A DNA stretch of 64,000 nucleotides, taken from an uncultured Polaribacter sp. Lineage in GTDB: Bacteria > Bacteroidota > Bacteroidia > Flavobacteriales > Flavobacteriaceae. Below the pieces are notes generated by a model, which made no database searches, was not told the DNA's origin, and was given only the letters and a program-made list of their open reading frames with translations. The translations under genes were made by a program, and so were the position numbers. Location: positions 372,001 through 436,000 of the forward strand of contig NZ_CANMHM010000001.1 of assembly GCF_947497695.1 (NCBI RefSeq), given 5' to 3'. Below are positions 1-8,676 of this stretch, in pieces. Position 1 is the stretch's first letter. Each line of letters starts with the position of its first letter.

Positions 1-558
1 TTAGATGTTTCTAACAAAGCACAGGTTATTAAAGATTTAGAACAAAATTTGGTTGATTTTTCTTTAGTAACTGTAAGTCCAAGTCATTTAGATTTAGATG
101 AATTACCAATAATGGAAAACAAACTAGTATTGGTAGCATCTAAAGAAAACAAACTGACCAAAACTAAAGGAGAATCTATTTTTAAATCTACTCCTTTAAT
201 TTATAGAGAAGAAGGTTCTGGAACTAGACATACCATGCAAGAATTTTTTAAGAAGGAAAAAATATCGCCTAAAATAAAACTAGAACTAACATCTAATGAG
301 GCAATTAAACAAGCTGTAATTGCAGATATTGGAGTTTCTATTGTATCGCTTTTAAGTATAAAAAATGAGTTACAACAAAACGAACTAAAAATAATACCTG
401 CAAGAGGTTTGCCCTTAACATCTGAGTGGAAACTAATTTACTTAAAAAAGAAAAAGCTTTCACCAGTAGCAAAAGCTTTTTTAAATTATGTTAAAACAGA
501 AAGAGAAAATGTTTTTGGCAATTACTATAGTTGGTTAAAAACAATTGATTTTAGATAA
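1..558 (+). CDS. LysR-family transcriptional regulator, C-terminal part (5' truncated)
   Basis: The reading frame is open from the first base and ends at a TAA at 556-558, giving 185 residues. It looks like the effector-binding domain of a LysR-type regulator: a DFSLVTV strand, a SGTRHTMQEFF segment, NEAIKQAVIADIGVSIVS and a final PVAKAFLNYVK helix are all usual for this fold. The N-terminal helix-turn-helix lies outside the window. Its target cannot be told, because the divergent partner gene, if any, is upstream of the window. The internal TTG at 49 is not a credible start. Confidence 0.85.
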   Translation, partial: LDVSNKAQVIKDLEQNLVDFSLVTVSPSHLDLDELPIMENKLVLVASKENKLTKTKGESIFKSTPLIYREEGSGTRHTMQEFFKKEKISPKIKLELTSNEAIKQAVIADIGVSIVSLLSIKNELQQNELKIIPARGLPLTSEWKLIYLKKKKLSPVAKAFLNYVKTERENVFGNYYSWLKTIDFR

Positions 559-700
559 TCTATATAAAATAGAGAAAGTTGGCATGTACTTAATATTGGT
601 AAAGTACAAGTCTATTTTTTTAAATTTTATTAGCTAAAATAAAACCAAATCCATAACAAAGCAGTTTCTTTTTTTGTTAAAAGCTATACTTTTTAAAGGA

Positions 701-1504
701 TTAAATAAATTTTGAACTATTTAATTCAATAAATTCTTTTGCAGTTATTGGTTTTTTACCTGTAATCATTTCATAATCGTTTGTAGTTTTTGTAAAACTT
801 CCAGCTTCTATAGCTGAATACAAATAACCCATAAAATCTACTAACTCTTTTGGTAAATTATAGCTAAGTAAGGTAGCTTTATATTCATCATTAGTAGGTG
901 AAATATTTGTTATTTTTTTTTCTAAAACATTACTAAAAATTTCAGCAAATTGTTCGTGACTTAAGGACTCACTTCCTGTTAGTGTGTATTCTTTTCCAAA
1001 ATGTTTTTCTGGTTTTGCTAGAATAGTTTTGCTAGCAGTAGCTACATCATTTACATCTATATAAGCTGTTTTACTGTTTTTTGTAGGTAAATAGATTATT
1101 CCGTTTTTAATTGCCTCTGCATCATAATTAATAAAGTTTTGAAATATAAAATTAGGCTTAATTATAGTATAATTTATACCACTTTCTATAATTGCTTTTT
1201 CTGTTTTACCAAAAGAATTATTTTGTGTTTTCTCTGCACCATACAATGAAGAGTATAAAATAAATTTCACATTTGATTTTTTAGCCTCTTCAATAAAAGT
1301 TTCAACTTTTTTGTTAAAATCAGTAAAATTTGGAGGAGCAATTAAAAAGATTTTCTCAATTCCAATAAGGTTGCTTTTAAATGTTTCTGGTTTATTCCAA
1401 TCAAATATATCTCTAGATACTGCTCTATTAGCAATTTTGTCCTCTAAAAGTTTATTTAAAACTGCATTTCCAAATGTTCCTGTAGAACCTGTTACTAAAA
1501 TCAT
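701..1504 (-). CDS. NmrA/SDR-family NAD(P)-binding oxidoreductase, quinone reductase-like
   Basis: 267 residues. The start ILVTGSTGTFGNAVLNKLLE is the glycine-rich dinucleotide-binding loop (TGxxGxxG) of an atypical short-chain dehydrogenase. The remainder (FILYSSLYGAE, IIKPNFIFQNF, YIDVNDVATAS) matches the NmrA/YtfG type, whose best known member is NAD(P)H:quinone oxidoreductase 2. Cytosolic. It is divergent from an HxlR regulator, a very common pairing in which the regulator controls the reductase in response to electrophiles or quinones. The substrate is not visible from sequence. Length is normal for the family. Confidence 0.85.
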   Translation of the reverse strand: MILVTGSTGTFGNAVLNKLLEDKIANRAVSRDIFDWNKPETFKSNLIGIEKIFLIAPPNFTDFNKKVETFIEEAKKSNVKFILYSSLYGAEKTQNNSFGKTEKAIIESGINYTIIKPNFIFQNFINYDAEAIKNGIIYLPTKNSKTAYIDVNDVATASKTILAKPEKHFGKEYTLTGSESLSHEQFAEIFSNVLEKKITNISPTNDEYKATLLSYNLPKELVDFMGYLYSAIEAGSFTKTTNDYEMITGKKPITAKEFIELNSSKFI

Positions 1505-1570
1505 TTTATTGTTTTTTTAAGTTAATAGTTTATATTTGTTACACAAAGAAACTAATAATAGTTTTAATTT

Positions 1571-1622
1571 GTAACAGTTACCAATTGGTAACAATTATAA
1601 ATAGTGGTAACTTTTAAGTAAC
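1571..1622. promoter_or_regulatory. Divergent promoter region with clustered GTAAC/GTTAC operator half-sites
   Basis: Between the oxidoreductase and the HxlR gene there is a perfect 16-bp palindrome, GTTACCAATTGGTAAC, at 1577-1592. It is overlapped on its left by GTAAC-A-GTTAC (1571-1581) and followed by two direct GTAAC copies at 1607-1611 and 1618-1622. HxlR-type regulators bind such inverted repeats as dimers of winged helices, so these are likely autoregulatory and oxidoreductase operators. The repeats are seen directly; the binding protein is inferred. Confidence 0.65.
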
Positions 1623-1629
1623 TAAAAAG

Positions 1630-1944
1630 ATGACAGATTTTAAAGAAATAGGCGATTGTCCAATAACAAAAACCTTGGGGTTTATTGGTGGAAGATGGAA
1701 AACAATAATTCTTTACATACTTGGTGATAGAACTCTTAGATTTGGAGAAATCTCTGCTCGTATTCCAGCAATTTCTAGAAAGGTACTAACAGAACAATTA
1801 AAAGAACTTGAAAAAGATGGCATCTTAAATAGAAAAAAATTTAATGAAATTCCACCAAGGGTTGAATATTCAGTTACAGAATTTGGAAAAAGCCTAAAAA
1901 ATGTATTAAAAGAAATGGAAAAATGGGGAACAGAAATAGAATAA
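1630..1944 (+). CDS. HxlR-family winged-helix transcriptional regulator
   Basis: 104 residues, the normal size of an HxlR (DUF24/MarR-like) regulator. Family landmarks are present in order: an early Cys (GDCPITKTLGFIGGRWKTIIL, Cys at about residue 9), LRFGEISARIPAISRKVLTEQLKELEKDGILNR (recognition helix and wing), and PPRVEYSVTEFGKSL. In characterised relatives the early Cys senses reactive electrophiles or oxidants. The gene is divergent from the NmrA-type reductase, with palindromic sites in the 125-bp spacer, so it most likely controls that gene and itself. Confidence 0.9.
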   Translation: MTDFKEIGDCPITKTLGFIGGRWKTIILYILGDRTLRFGEISARIPAISRKVLTEQLKELEKDGILNRKKFNEIPPRVEYSVTEFGKSLKNVLKEMEKWGTEIE

Positions 1945-2039
1945 TTAGATTTTACAAAGGATTAATTAAAATAGTGTTTGTTGTTTTTATTGATATAAAT
2001 TACTCGATAATTATTTTAAATACTTAAAAAAATCTAAAT

Positions 2040-2555
2040 CTACAGAGTTTCTAAAACACTGGTATCTATTTCATCATCTTTAATTATTGAAGGAAAAATA
2101 GTTGGAGCGATCTTTTTTACAGGACTATATAAAATAGATTTCTTTAATGTTTCCTTTTCTATAAAAGGAATTGTATCATTCATTTTTCCAAAGAAAATAA
2201 AAACTACACTTAAAATTAAACCTATTTTTAAGGCTCCAAAAACACCACCCAAAATCTTATTTATAATACCTAAAGAAGCAAAATCTGCTAATTTTGTTAG
2301 TGTTTTTCCTATTAAAGCTATGGTAATAATTATAATAACAAAAGTAATAGCAAAGGCCGCTAAAGAAATATATTCTTCACTCCAAGAAACAGATTCTTTT
2401 AAATAATCACCAATAAAATATGAAAATTTTATAGCTCCATAAACTCCACCAATCAAAGCTACTAAAGAAGCAACTTCCACAAAAAGTCCTTTCATTAACC
2501 CTCTTACAAACCCAAAAATTAACAATGCAGCTATTACAATATCAAAAGTATTCAT
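2040..2555 (-). CDS. CvpA-family inner-membrane protein
   Basis: 171 residues from the ATG at 2555. A TTG six codons further upstream gives a less likely MIKNIF extension. The start, MNTFDIVIAALLIFGFVRGLMKGLFVEVASLVALIGGVYGA cut into its segments, has the CvpA pattern: DIVIAALL, then a G-x-x-R-G-x-x-K-G turn, then the second membrane helix. About four transmembrane helices are visible, followed by a soluble tail. CvpA proteins are linked to colicin V production in E. coli and to envelope stress elsewhere, but the molecular role is unsettled. Divergent from a conserved flavobacterial gene, 85 bp apart. Confidence 0.85.
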   Translation of the reverse strand: MNTFDIVIAALLIFGFVRGLMKGLFVEVASLVALIGGVYGAIKFSYFIGDYLKESVSWSEEYISLAAFAITFVIIIITIALIGKTLTKLADFASLGIINKILGGVFGALKIGLILSVVFIFFGKMNDTIPFIEKETLKKSILYSPVKKIAPTIFPSIIKDDEIDTSVLETL

Positions 2556-2640
2556 GAAAATATTTTTTATCAAACCTACATCTTTTTTTTACAATTTAAA
2601 AATGGCATTTGTATCTTTACAACTTCTAAAAAAATAGAAC

Positions 2641-2994
2641 ATGCCAAATACAACTACATTAAAAGAAAAATGGGATTTATTAGTTGATAAACTAACCCAT
2701 CAATTTGCAGATGGAGATGAGTTAAGTATGGATGGAATCATATATTTAGTTGGTGTACAAGAACTTGGTCAGGGTCATAGAGCATTTAAAAAAGATGAAA
2801 AAGTAAACTTAATGCACATTGCTATATGCAAATTATTAGAACCTTATGATTATTATGAGTTCGACTATTTTGATGATGAAGGTTGGCCACATTATAAAAT
2901 AATAACAGAACTGCCAAATTTAAAACCAGGAGAGCAAACTGTTTTAATGAAAGAAGCAATTGTGAACTATTTTGAAACACTAACTTACCTTTAA
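2641..2994 (+). CDS. Conserved hypothetical protein of flavobacteria
   Basis: 117 residues, acidic, with no signal peptide or membrane segment. It has an N-terminal helical half (LKEKWDLLVDKLTHQF, LSMDGIIYLVGVQELGQG) and an acidic, aromatic-rich middle (EPYDYYEFDYFDDEGWPHY). I recognise this as a protein widespread in Flavobacteriaceae without an assigned function. A TATCTTTA box about 30 bp upstream (from 2612) resembles the Bacteroidota -7 element. It stands alone, divergent from cvpA and followed by a thioredoxin gene 73 bp on. Confidence 0.7.
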   Translation: MPNTTTLKEKWDLLVDKLTHQFADGDELSMDGIIYLVGVQELGQGHRAFKKDEKVNLMHIAICKLLEPYDYYEFDYFDDEGWPHYKIITELPNLKPGEQTVLMKEAIVNYFETLTYL

Positions 2995-3067
2995 TTGAGA
3001 ATTAGTACTTTTGGTACACTTATTGAAAACAGTTTACTAGCAACAAAAAAAATCAACTTTTAAAAAG

Positions 3068-4423
3068 ATGAAAAAAATACTAGCTTTTATATTCTTAATT
3101 TCTTCATTTGCAAACGCCCAAAATATTGTTAATGCAACAATGTCACCAACCTTAAAAACGGATTGGGTTATTTTATATAAAATTGAAGGAGCAACACAAA
3201 AATTTGTTCAAAACTCTAAAATTAAAATTGATACTATTTTTATTGATGGAAAAAAACAAGCTGTTGGAAATTTTAGTTTTACACTCCCTGAAAATACTGA
3301 AATTGGAGCTTATAGAGTAAGTTATAAATTACAAGATGCTGGTTTTGTAGATTTTATTTTTAATAAAGAAAACATAAGCTTTCATTTTGATCCAAATAAT
3401 CCAAACAAATCTGTAGTATTTTCAGAATCTAAAGAAAATATTGTTTACAAAAATTATACAGACGCTGTTACAGAAGCTCAACAAGAACTAAATACAATAC
3501 AAGTAGAATTTCTAAAAAACCCAAAATCTAAATTAAAAAGTAAGTATCGATCAGCTTTAAAAGAGGTAAAAAAGGTTCAGCAAAAATATCAAAATCTTTC
3601 AAATGGTATGTTTGTTAATTCTTTAATAAAAGCATCAGAAAAAAATAATCCTTCAGAAATTATTGCATATACGAATGCATATATGTCTAATACTAAAAAT
3701 ACTTTTTTTGATAACATCAATTTTGCAGACAAAAAGCTTTTAAATTCTCCTTTTTTGGTTGATAAAATCACTGATTATATTTTCTTTATGAATCAGTCTG
3801 ATAACAAGGAAATGCAAACAAAACTCTATAAAGAATCTATTTATACAGTACTCTCTAAAATTAAAGAATTAACCTTTAAAAAACAAGTAATTGAATATTT
3901 AGTTGGTCAGTTTGAATTGTCTAAAAACATAGAAGTAATCGATTATTTATTACAAAAATATAGAGGTTTACCTTACAACATTAAAAATAACTCATTTTTA
4001 TCAGAAAAAATTTCACTTTTTGCAACAGAAGTAGGTAGAACTGCTCCAGATTTTTCTTGGAGAGAAGGAAATCAACCTTATAGATTGTCTCAATTAAATG
4101 GTGCTGAAAATTATATTTTGGTTTTTTGGAGTACTACTTGTTCTCATTGTTTAAGAGAAATACCTAATTTACATGCCTATATAAAAGGAAATAGAAACGT
4201 TAAAGTAATTGCGTTTTCTTTAGAAAACGATAAATATGGTTGGGAAAGTTATAAAACAAATTTATATGGATGGCACAATGTTTTAGGACTCAATAAATGG
4301 GAAAATAAAATAGCAAGAACTTATAATATTCATTCTACACCAAGTTATTTTATACTAGATGCTAATAAAAAAATTATTGCAAAGCCAGAGGGTTTAAAAG
4401 ATGTAAAACTATTTTTTGATTAA
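3068..4423 (+). CDS. TlpA-family thioredoxin-like protein with N-terminal DUF4369-like region
   Basis: 451 residues. An N-terminal Sec signal peptide (MKKILAFIFLISSFANAQ) points to export. Residues of about 20-300 form a long region like the lipid-anchored or periplasmic Bacteroidota proteins annotated as DUF4369. The last ~130 residues are a thioredoxin fold: APDFSWREG, then WSTTCSHCLREIPNL with the CSHC redox pair, and a cis-proline segment HSTPSYFIL. Likely a periplasmic thiol reductase for cytochrome c or envelope proteins. It is followed after 5 bp by a second, shorter thioredoxin, so the two probably form an operon. The electron donor is not visible here. Confidence 0.85.
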   Translation: MKKILAFIFLISSFANAQNIVNATMSPTLKTDWVILYKIEGATQKFVQNSKIKIDTIFIDGKKQAVGNFSFTLPENTEIGAYRVSYKLQDAGFVDFIFNKENISFHFDPNNPNKSVVFSESKENIVYKNYTDAVTEAQQELNTIQVEFLKNPKSKLKSKYRSALKEVKKVQQKYQNLSNGMFVNSLIKASEKNNPSEIIAYTNAYMSNTKNTFFDNINFADKKLLNSPFLVDKITDYIFFMNQSDNKEMQTKLYKESIYTVLSKIKELTFKKQVIEYLVGQFELSKNIEVIDYLLQKYRGLPYNIKNNSFLSEKISLFATEVGRTAPDFSWREGNQPYRLSQLNGAENYILVFWSTTCSHCLREIPNLHAYIKGNRNVKVIAFSLENDKYGWESYKTNLYGWHNVLGLNKWENKIARTYNIHSTPSYFILDANKKIIAKPEGLKDVKLFFD

Positions 4424-4428
4424 AATTA

Positions 4429-4920
4429 ATGGTTAAAAGATTCCTTTTTTTGTTCATTTTTTTAATGAGTTGCCCTGTTATTTGTCAGCAAAACTTTAAA
4501 ATTAATGACGATTTACCAGATTTTAAATTATGGATGTTAGATGGAAGTAGATTAACCAAAAATGACGTTAAAGATAAAGTAGTGGTTTTTAAATTTTGGT
4601 TTACATCTTGTATGCCTTGCTTAACAGATATACCAAATTTAAATAAATTTGTAGAACAATTTAAAAACAATAATGATATTCTTTTTATAGCACCAGCTTT
4701 AGATAGAAAACCCGTTATAGAGAAATTATTAAAAGTACATCCTTTTCATTTTAAAATTGCTTATTCTGCTATGGATGTTAGTAGCATTTTTAATAAAAAA
4801 CAAGTGTATCCCTCCTATTTTGTGATTGATAAAAAAGGTAAATTTTCTTATATTGATAATGGCAGTAAAAAATCTGAATTTAAAGATTTAGAACAAGCGG
4901 TTTTAAAAGCATTAAAGTAA
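4429..4920 (+). CDS. TlpA/ResA-like thioredoxin, probable lipoprotein
   Basis: 163 residues. The hydrophobic N-terminus FLFLFIFLMSC ends in a lipobox-like LMSC, so the protein is either a lipoprotein or cleaved at VICQ. The thioredoxin core has the pair CMPC in WFTSCMPCLTDIPNL and the cis-proline strand VYPSYFVIDKKG. Compared with the upstream gene it lacks the long N-terminal region, so the pair looks like a large and a small version of the same redox activity. Start ATG lies 5 bp after the upstream stop, suggesting co-translation. Its stop is only 6 bp from the stop of the convergent exporter gene. Confidence 0.85.
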   Translation: MVKRFLFLFIFLMSCPVICQQNFKINDDLPDFKLWMLDGSRLTKNDVKDKVVVFKFWFTSCMPCLTDIPNLNKFVEQFKNNNDILFIAPALDRKPVIEKLLKVHPFHFKIAYSAMDVSSIFNKKQVYPSYFVIDKKGKFSYIDNGSKKSEFKDLEQAVLKALK

Positions 4921-4926
4921 TCGTAA

Positions 4927-5826
4927 CTATTTTTTAGTCTGTTTTAAAGAAGAAAACAGAATGCCTATTATTACTAAAACTGCTCCAAAAAACTGCACTA
5001 ATGTTAAGCTCTCATTTAAAAAAAATCCCGCTAAAATAATGGTTGATATAGGACCAAAACCAGAAACGATTGCAAAATTAGAAGAATTGATTATTTTTAT
5101 AGAAGTACTTACTAAAAAAGAAGGTATTACAGTTGCAAAAAACGCAATTAGAAAACCATAACCATAAACTTGCCAAGGCAAATTAAATAAATCTGTTGTA
5201 CCCATAAAACTAAAGTGGATAAAAACACAAAAACATGAAACTAACATTGCATAAGCTGTAAATTTTACCACACCAAACTTAGGAATTAACCAACCACTTC
5301 CTACCAAATAAGAGGCATAGGTTATAGCACTTAAAAGCACAAAAAAGCCTCCTAAATAAACATTGCTTCCTGTAAAAGCAACTTCATCAGAAAAAGCAAT
5401 TACAATACCTACATAAGATAAAAAGATAGCTAGCGTCTGAAATTTTGTAATTGGTTGCTTAAAAAATAAACGATTTAATATAATTACAATTGTTGGGTAT
5501 ACAAATAAAATAATACGTTCTAAACTAGCTTTTATATAACTTAAACCTTCAAAATCGAAATAACTTGCCAAATAATAACCAACAATACCAAAAAACACCA
5601 CCCAATAAAAATCCTTTTTTGTAGTGATAACTTCCTTATTTTTATTCCTGTACAAATAGGCGATTACTATATAAAATGGAAAAGAAAAAAGCATTCTTAA
5701 TAATAACATGGTAATAGCATCTACATTATATGCGTAGGCAAGTTTTACCATTACTGCTTTTGATGAAAAAAGTACAACTCCTAAAATTCCTAAAAAAACA
5801 CCAAGCCAAAATTTTTTTGTAACCAT
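4927..5826 (-). CDS. EamA-family (DMT superfamily) transporter
   Basis: 299 residues with about ten hydrophobic helices arranged as two EamA repeats. The first begins FWLGVFLGILGVVLFSSKAVMVK; the second ends FFLNESLTLVQFFGAVLVIIGIL, the usual signature just before the last helix. Members of this superfamily export amino acids, metabolites or nucleotide-linked compounds across the inner membrane; the cargo here cannot be predicted. Single gene, convergent with the thioredoxin pair. Confidence 0.88.
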   Translation of the reverse strand: MVTKKFWLGVFLGILGVVLFSSKAVMVKLAYAYNVDAITMLLLRMLFSFPFYIVIAYLYRNKNKEVITTKKDFYWVVFFGIVGYYLASYFDFEGLSYIKASLERIILFVYPTIVIILNRLFFKQPITKFQTLAIFLSYVGIVIAFSDEVAFTGSNVYLGGFFVLLSAITYASYLVGSGWLIPKFGVVKFTAYAMLVSCFCVFIHFSFMGTTDLFNLPWQVYGYGFLIAFFATVIPSFLVSTSIKIINSSNFAIVSGFGPISTIILAGFFLNESLTLVQFFGAVLVIIGILFSSLKQTKK

Positions 5827-5950
5827 AAAACTAAAGTAATCTTTAGCATATAGATAGTTCGTTTTCTATTTTTATGATTACGATGTTCAGGGAGATAAAT
5901 ATGCAAATAAATATTTAAATCTTAATTAAGTGTAGAATAACAAAAATTGA

Positions 5951-6310
5951 TTAAAAATGCAGAAAAGCATCTTCTAAATGTTCAATTTTTGTTTTATTGT
6001 TTTTGATTAAAATAGCAATAATATCAAAACGAACCTCAACATCTAAATCCTTGTCATTTACATAATAATCAGTAGCAGAAACTATTAATTTTATCTTTTT
6101 ATCATTTACAGCATCTTGAGGGTTTTCAAAATAATCTGAACTTCTTGTTTTTACTTCTACTGCAACTAAAGTTTCTCCTTTTTTGGCAATAATATCTACT
6201 TCTGCTTTTAAATAACGATAATTAGTTTCTAAAATTTTATAGCCTTTTTTTAATAAAAAATCGATGGCTATTTTTTCTCCTTCTTTACCAAGTTCATTAT
6301 GTTGTGCCAT
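5951..6310 (-). CDS. YraN family protein (UPF0102, endonuclease-like fold)
   Basis: 119 residues, the typical length. The order LGKEGEKIAIDFLLKKGYKILETNYR, EVDIIAKKGETLVAVEVKTR is diagnostic of YraN/UPF0102. The E-V-D-I-I-A ... V-E-V-K residues form the D-ExK core of a PD-(D/E)XK fold like that of Holliday junction resolvases. Nuclease activity has not been firmly shown for the family. No partner gene is coupled with it here. Confidence 0.92.
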   Translation of the reverse strand: MAQHNELGKEGEKIAIDFLLKKGYKILETNYRYLKAEVDIIAKKGETLVAVEVKTRSSDYFENPQDAVNDKKIKLIVSATDYYVNDKDLDVEVRFDIIAILIKNNKTKIEHLEDAFLHF

Positions 6311-6554
6311 TTTTTTAGTTTTAAGAGGCAGTATTCAGTCATCAATAAAACGCTAAAATTGCCAGTATGTTAAATTACAAATTATTGATTACTTTATACA
6401 TCATCATAAAAAAAAGGATTATAAACTATAATCTTATCTTTTAACAATCATATTTTTATGTAATGTATAAGCTCAAGATAAAGTATTAATTTTTACAAAA
6501 AGTTAATTTTACTAATTTTTAAACATTTAAAAACAGAATCTTTATCTTTACTGT

Positions 6555-7241
6555 ATGACACAGACTACCTTAATTTGTTTTTTTGAATACAAAGGTTTTA
6601 AAAATAAATGGCAAGCTTTAGGCAGAATGGGCAGACCACCAATTTCGCTTTCAAACACAAACGGATTAACTTTTTTTAAACCTTTAGGAACAGGAAGTGG
6701 CAATGGTTTTTCTATAAAACCAGATTTTTCTACCTTTGGGTTTGTTGCTGTTTTTAAAACAGAAGAACAAGCTAAAAAATTCACATTTTCTAATGATTTA
6801 AAGCAATATAAAAAAACGGCAACTAACTTTAGTATTGTGTTTATGAAAACCATTAAAAGTCATGGAAAATGGAGCAAAAAAAATCCGTTTAAAAGTAGTG
6901 TAGAATTAAATAAAAGCAAACCTTTAGCAGTAATTACAAGAGCTACCATTAAACCCAAATTAGCGTATAAATTTTGGAAAAACGTACCAGAAGTTTCAAA
7001 ATCTATGGATCATTACAAAGAATTGGTCTATTCTAAAGGAATTGGCGAATTTCCGTTATTAATGCAAGCTACTTTTTCTATTTGGTCCTCTGCAGATGCA
7101 ATGTTTAATTATGCATATAGCAACCCAAAACATGCAGAAATGGTAAAAAAAACAAGAGAACTTAATTGGTATTCTGAAGAGTTATTTGCACGTTTTGAAC
7201 CTTATAAAGTAGAAGGGAATTTAATACCTATGTTTCTTTAA
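6555..7241 (+). CDS. CrtA-like protein (spheroidene monooxygenase family)
   Basis: 228 residues. Family landmarks are seen throughout: LMGTG-like GRMGRPPISLSNTNGLTFFKPLGTGSG, then KSHGKWSKKNPF, VITRATIKP, FWKNVPEVSKSM, YSKGIGEFPLLMQATFSIW and a final WYSEELFARFEPY. These match CrtA, which in phototrophs oxidises spheroidene in carotenoid biosynthesis. No carotenoid genes (crtB, crtI, crtZ) are near, and flavobacteria use zeaxanthin-type routes, so the true substrate is uncertain. A TATCTTTA box just upstream may be its -7 promoter element. Confidence 0.75.
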   Translation: MTQTTLICFFEYKGFKNKWQALGRMGRPPISLSNTNGLTFFKPLGTGSGNGFSIKPDFSTFGFVAVFKTEEQAKKFTFSNDLKQYKKTATNFSIVFMKTIKSHGKWSKKNPFKSSVELNKSKPLAVITRATIKPKLAYKFWKNVPEVSKSMDHYKELVYSKGIGEFPLLMQATFSIWSSADAMFNYAYSNPKHAEMVKKTRELNWYSEELFARFEPYKVEGNLIPMFL

Positions 7242-7584
7242 AAGAAAAAAAGTCTGTGATAACATTCATTGAGTTTTCTTAAAATTTAGTAACAAAATAA
7301 TTCAAGACAAACTCGTACTTGTACATTTCCACAAATTCACCAATTTTAATGCTAAATGATGTTGAATAGCTATTTTCAACTTTAATTTCACAAATAAAGG
7401 CCTTTGGTTTTCTAAATTTGTAAAATTATTTTAGACTAAATCATAAAATAATTCGTGAATTCGTGGCAAAATTTTAGAGTGCATCATTTTTTAAAAAGTA
7501 GGCGTTTGCTCCTTCAAAAAAACTAATTAAAAGACCTTACACTTTTTAAAAAAACTGGTAAGGTTTAGCAATAGGAAATTACAT
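7242..7584. other. Intergenic region, no gene seen
   Basis: 343 bp without a plausible coding region. It contains a short copy of a dispersed flavobacterial motif (ATTCGTGAATTCGTGGC, 7451-7467) and the hairpin described at 7530-7564. Otherwise nothing recognisable. Confidence 0.6.
7530..7564 (-). terminator. Putative terminator of the LD-carboxypeptidase gene
   Basis: Arms ACCTTAC (7534-7540) and GTAAGGT (7558-7564) form a 7-bp stem; on the minus strand the hairpin is followed by CTTTT. It starts 20 bp past the stop of the minus-strand gene. The loop is long (17 nt), so strength is doubtful. The sequence resembles the stronger hairpin at 41764-41790 and may belong to the same repeat family. 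Confidence 0.45.
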
Positions 7585-8586
7585 TTATTCTTCAAAAACA
7601 ACAGCATACTGATAATTACTTACTTTTAACGCAATATTTCGCCCAAAAATTAATGCTCTATTATCTGCTTCATGACCTGCAGGAAAATCAAAAAATACAG
7701 GAATATCTGTTGGCACAACATCTAAAATTAACTGCTCTATAGAACTCCCCCAATTTGTAGAATTTTTTTTAACAGCACTCATATTTCCTATAATTACAGC
7801 AGTTACTTTTGTAAAATAATTGGCACGTTTTAAACTTTGTAACATCCTATCTATAGCATATTTATATTCGCCAATTTCTTCAATAAAAAGTATTTTATTT
7901 TCTGTTGATAATTGACTCTCAGAACCCAGCATAGAGGTTAAAATTGCTAAATTTCCACCAATTATTTGCCCTTTTATTTCTGTTGATGTAGCTTGTACTG
8001 AGTTTGACGAAGTACGATTGTATTTAGAAGAGGTAATTTTATAAGTCAAATTTTTGCCAAAAAGCGCTTTTTTAAAAGATGAAATTGTTTCAATAATTTC
8101 TTCTGATTTTTCTTCTAAACTTGTTGCCATCATTGCATGAATCGTTTCAAAGCCTAAATTATGAATATGATTGTGAAACGCAGTAATATCAGAATAACCA
8201 ATGATCCATTTAGGGTTTTGTTTAAACTTTGTAAAGTTTAATAAATCTAAAATTCTAACAGAGCCATAACCTCCTCTAGCAGCCCAAATAGCTTTTATAT
8301 TTGGATTGTCTAATGCATCTTGAAAATCTTGGCAACGCTCATTATCAGTGCCTGCAAAATGGTTGTTTTGGTTGAAGATATTTTTGCCTAAAACTACTTT
8401 TAAACCCCAACTTTCTACTAGTTTTTTTGCTTTTTTGATGGTTTCTTTTCTGTTTTTTAAAATTCCTGCAGGAGCAACAATTGCAATAGTATCTCCAACT
8501 TTTAAATAAGGTGGTGTTTTTAATTTTTCTTGGGCTTTTATAGAAGAGAAACTCATCAATAATAAAAGGAATACAGTCTTTTTCAT
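7585..8586 (-). CDS. LD-carboxypeptidase, peptidase family S66 (LdcA/MccF type)
   Basis: 333 residues. A signal peptide (MKKTVFLLLLMSFSSIKAQ) suggests a periplasmic enzyme. Ser-Glu-His triad candidates are all present: Ser132 in GYSDIT, Glu236/237 in LFIEEIGEY and His305 in PAGHEADN. Also present are VAPAG near the N-terminus and WAARGGYGSVR. LdcA enzymes remove the terminal D-alanine from tetrapeptides in murein recycling; the MccF branch cleaves microcin-type peptide nucleotides. A typical E. coli LdcA is cytosolic, so the signal peptide fits the exported Bacteroidota subgroup. Confidence 0.88.
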   Translation of the reverse strand: MKKTVFLLLLMSFSSIKAQEKLKTPPYLKVGDTIAIVAPAGILKNRKETIKKAKKLVESWGLKVVLGKNIFNQNNHFAGTDNERCQDFQDALDNPNIKAIWAARGGYGSVRILDLLNFTKFKQNPKWIIGYSDITAFHNHIHNLGFETIHAMMATSLEEKSEEIIETISSFKKALFGKNLTYKITSSKYNRTSSNSVQATSTEIKGQIIGGNLAILTSMLGSESQLSTENKILFIEEIGEYKYAIDRMLQSLKRANYFTKVTAVIIGNMSAVKKNSTNWGSSIEQLILDVVPTDIPVFFDFPAGHEADNRALIFGRNIALKVSNYQYAVVFEE

Positions 8587-8676
8587 AGTAAAACTAAATC
8601 AGAATTCAAAAATAGGAATATAATAACTATTATGTGCTTATTTAAAAAAATTGTAACTTTATAAAAATTACAAGCC

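Noticed and set aside
6548..6853. 101-residue minus-strand reading frame
   Set aside because: Mirror of the CrtA-like gene with no recognisable features.
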